Positions 62,710 to 64,000 of a stretch of 64,000 nucleotides of DNA are shown here, piece by piece. A program made the position numbers and the translations under genes. The first letter of the stretch is position 1. The number at the start of each line of letters is the position of its first letter. This stretch comes from Glycomyces sambucus (GTDB lineage: Bacteria; Actinomycetota; Actinomycetes; Mycobacteriales; Micromonosporaceae), in the NCBI RefSeq assembly GCF_900102815.1, contig NZ_FNGF01000001.1, positions 1,062,591 through 1,126,590 on the forward strand, written 5' to 3'. The notes under the pieces were generated by a model. It made no database searches and was not told where the DNA came from. It saw only the letters and a list, made by a program, of their open reading frames with translations.

Positions 62710-63461
62710 AAGCGCCGGTCCCGGCGGGCGTAGATCTCGCAGGCGCGCCACAGGTGGCGGCGGTCGAAGTCGGGCCAGAGGACGTCGAGGTAGACCATCT
62801 CGGCGTACGCGGACTGCCAGGGCAGGAAGTTCGAGGTGCGCTGCTCGCCGGAGGGGCGCAGGAACAGGTCGACGTCGGGCAGGTCGGGGTTGTAGAGGTA
62901 CTTCGCGAAGGTCTTCTCGGTGACGCGGTCGGGGTTGAGGCGCCCGGCCTTGACGTCGCGGGCGAGGGCCGCGGCGGCGTCGGCGATCTCGGCGCGGCCG
63001 CCGTAGTTCACGCAGAACTGGAGCGTGATCTTGTCGTTGTGCTTCGACATCTCCTCGGCCACTTCGAGTTCCTTGATGACGCTCTTCCACAGCTTGGGGC
63101 GGCGCCCGGCCCAGCGGATGCGCACGCCCATGGCGTGGAGCTCGTCGCGGCGGCGGTGGATGACGTCGCGGTTGAAGCCCATGAGCCAGCGGACCTCGTC
63201 GGGGCTGCGGCGCCAGTTCTCGGTGGAGAACGCGTACGCGGAGAGGGTGCCGACGCCCATCTCGATGGCGCCCTCGATGGTGTCGAACAGCGACGCCTCG
63301 CCCATCGTGTGGCCCTCGGTGCGCTTGAGGCCGCGGTCCTTGGCCCAGCGACCGTTGCCGTCCATGACGAGGGCGACGTGCCTGGGCACGAGGTCGCGCG
63401 GCAGCTCGGGCGGCACCGCGCCCGAGGGGTGCGGCTTCGGCGGCTCGTACGTGCGGCTCAC
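62676..63461 (-). CDS. uppS: Undecaprenyl/polyprenyl diphosphate synthase (cis-prenyltransferase)
   Basis: A 261-residue cis-prenyltransferase that extends farnesyl or geranyl diphosphate with isopentenyl diphosphate to make the wall-lipid carrier. [16 protein letters not shown] holds the catalytic Asp, [27 protein letters not shown] and [20 protein letters not shown] are conserved substrate and Mg-binding regions. GTG 63461 has TTGGAGG upstream. The last few codons and the stop lie within the partial fourth copy of the 84-bp repeat. Confidence 0.95.
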   Translation of the reverse strand: MSRTYEPPKPHPSGAVPPELPRDLVPRHVALVMDGNGRWAKDRGLKRTEGHTMGEASLFDTIEGAIEMGVGTLSAYAFSTENWRRSPDEVRWLMGFNRDVIHRRRDELHAMGVRIRWAGRRPKLWKSVIKELEVAEEMSKHNDKITLQFCVNYGGRAEIADAAAALARDVKAGRLNPDRVTEKTFAKYLYNPDLPDVDLFLRPSGEQRTSNFLPWQSAYAEMVYLDVLWPDFDRRHLWRACEIYARRDRRLGGAEPNPVSA

Positions 63462-63670
63462 TGGACCTCCAACTCGGCGGGGACCCGCCGGGGGGAACCG
63501 ACCGTCGGGCGGCCTCGATCGTAGTCCCGGGCGCGGGCCGACCCACCGCACGGCCCGGCCGCGAAGCGGCTCGGCCGTGCCGGACGCGCACACGCTCATG
63601 TACGCCGCCCCACGGCCTGGCTGCGAAGCCGCTCGGGCCTCACCCGGTCGTGCACACGCTGCCGTAGGCC
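63462..63670. other. Gap upstream of uppS
   Basis: About 200 GC-rich bases between uppS and the microsatellites. It holds two similar stretches, CACGGCC-CGGC-GCGAAGC at about 63548-63570 and CACGGCCTGGCTGCGAAGC at 63609-63630, a likely diverged duplication. No gene seen. Confidence 0.4.
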
Positions 63671-63754
63671 GCCCGGTGCCCGGTGCCCGTTGCCCGTTGC
63701 CCGTTGCCCGTTGCCCGTTGCCCGTTGCCCGTTGCCCGTTGCCCGTTGCCCGTT
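63671..63754. repeat. Heptamer microsatellite (GCCCGTT)n
   Basis: Two GCCCGGT units (63671-63684) followed by ten exact GCCCGTT units (63685-63754). It runs without a break into the hexamer array. Confidence 0.95.
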
Positions 63755-63826
63755 CGCGTTCGCGTTCGCGTTCGCGTTCGCGTTCGCGTTCGCGTTCGCG
63801 TTCGCGTTCGCGTTCGCGTTCGCGTT
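63755..63826. repeat. Hexamer microsatellite (CGCGTT)n
   Basis: Twelve exact CGCGTT units. On the minus strand it would read Asn-Ala repeats and on the plus strand Val-Arg repeats, but neither frame has a ribosome binding site or a conserved remainder. Confidence 0.95.
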
Positions 63827-63960
63827 CGCCAAGTATGGTGCCGTCCCGATGTCGGACCCTTCGGGCACTGTTAAACGGGGGCGACTGCGAATGCGCCGGG
63901 TCCTCGCGTTCGCCGCTGCGGGTCCTGGCGCCCGGGTGTGGGCTCTGTTACGTTCGGCGC

Positions 63961-64000
63961 GTGGAACCTCTCAACGTGGAGCACCGCGGCCGCACCCTCC
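63961..64000 (+). CDS. Possible start of a gene running off the window
   Basis: A GTG at 63961 opens a frame (VEPLNVEHRGRTL) with third-position G/C bias to the end of the window. TACGTT at 63949-63954 fits the actinomycete -10 pattern TANNNT at the right distance for a leaderless transcript starting at the GTG itself. Only 13 residues are visible. A competing ATG at 63891 is open in another frame, with less typical residues. Confidence 0.35.
   Translation, partial: MEPLNVEHRGRTL

Noticed and set aside
62243..62733. Repeat-encoded proteins (28-residue repeats on either strand) in the 84-bp array
   Set aside because: Frames stay open only because 84 is divisible by three. There is no ribosome binding site, and the residues are Arg/Pro/Ser-rich as in random GC-rich sequence.
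63596..63874. Asn-Ala or Val-Arg repeat proteins from the microsatellites
   Set aside because: Both frames exist only because the repeat units lack stops; flanking residues are not coding-like and there is no ribosome binding site.

Overview
The window is a high-GC stretch of actinomycete chromosome. Almost every codon ends in G or C, GTG starts are common, and many genes join through 4-base ATGA or GTGA overlaps. The gene set includes desferrioxamine biosynthesis, an IdeR-type iron box, Zur-controlled spare ribosomal proteins, and a glyS / znuACB-zur / uppS neighbourhood that as I recall is shared with Streptomyces and, in part, with the glyS-smtB-furB-uppS region of Mycobacterium. I see no phage, IS element, CRISPR array or rRNA operon. 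Genus cannot be fixed by eye; a Glycomyces- or Streptomyces-like soil actinomycete is a reasonable guess.

Layout, left half. 1-5.9 kb: a truncated membrane protein, a PfkB sugar kinase, a multi-pass membrane protein, a glutaminyl-peptide cyclotransferase lipoprotein, an RlmA-type rRNA methyltransferase and its coupled TetR gene. 6.0-9.9 kb: an MFS sugar transporter and a GH3 glycosidase downstream of a palindromic TetR-type operator. 10-13 kb: a YtxH-like protein, tRNA-Asn, an epoxide hydrolase and a LysR regulator. 13-17.7 kb: a flavoprotein disulfide reductase divergent from a complete OpuC-type glycine betaine/choline ABC importer. 17.7-20 kb: a NADAR protein and a DUF885 metallopeptidase. 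20.3-25.6 kb: an IdeR/DtxR box followed by desABCD. 25.7-29.8 kb: an SDR, an MFS exporter, a MocR regulator and a divergent FMN-binding protein. 30-35.8 kb: a ThuA-like membrane protein, a secreted M23 peptidase, a three-gene ABC-2 exporter and a fatty acid desaturase.

Layout, right half. 35.8-41.9 kb: dnaG, a large Pro/Gln-rich membrane-anchored protein and dus. 42-44.3 kb: a Zur-type box between a COG0523 gene plus rpmE2 (leftward) and rpmB2-rpmG2-rpsN2 (rightward). All four are alternative ribosomal proteins that do without the usual zinc sites. 44.5 kb: a small Cys/His-containing peptide gene. 44.7-48.3 kb: two membrane-anchored unknowns and glyS. 48.5-53.3 kb: an Hsp90-family protein with a large TPR protein. 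53.4-59.6 kb: a membrane protein, then the leftward operon znuA-znuC-znuB-arsR-zur-ABM-unknown behind a perfect Zur palindrome. 59.8-61.5 kb: a TIGR03943/COG0701 permease pair. 61.6-63.5 kb: a voltage-gated ion channel with an unusual pore sequence, and uppS. 63.67-63.83 kb: adjoining heptamer and hexamer microsatellites.

The unifying theme of the right half is zinc homeostasis: uptake, sensing, and replacement of zinc-binding ribosomal proteins all lie within 18 kb. The most interesting loose ends are the COG0523 protein without a recognisable P-loop, the unknown CDC-motif peptide beside the ribosomal genes, the FDD pore motif of the channel, the Hsp90-TPR pair, and two tandem-repeat arrays that each copy the 3' end and stop codon of the neighbouring gene.
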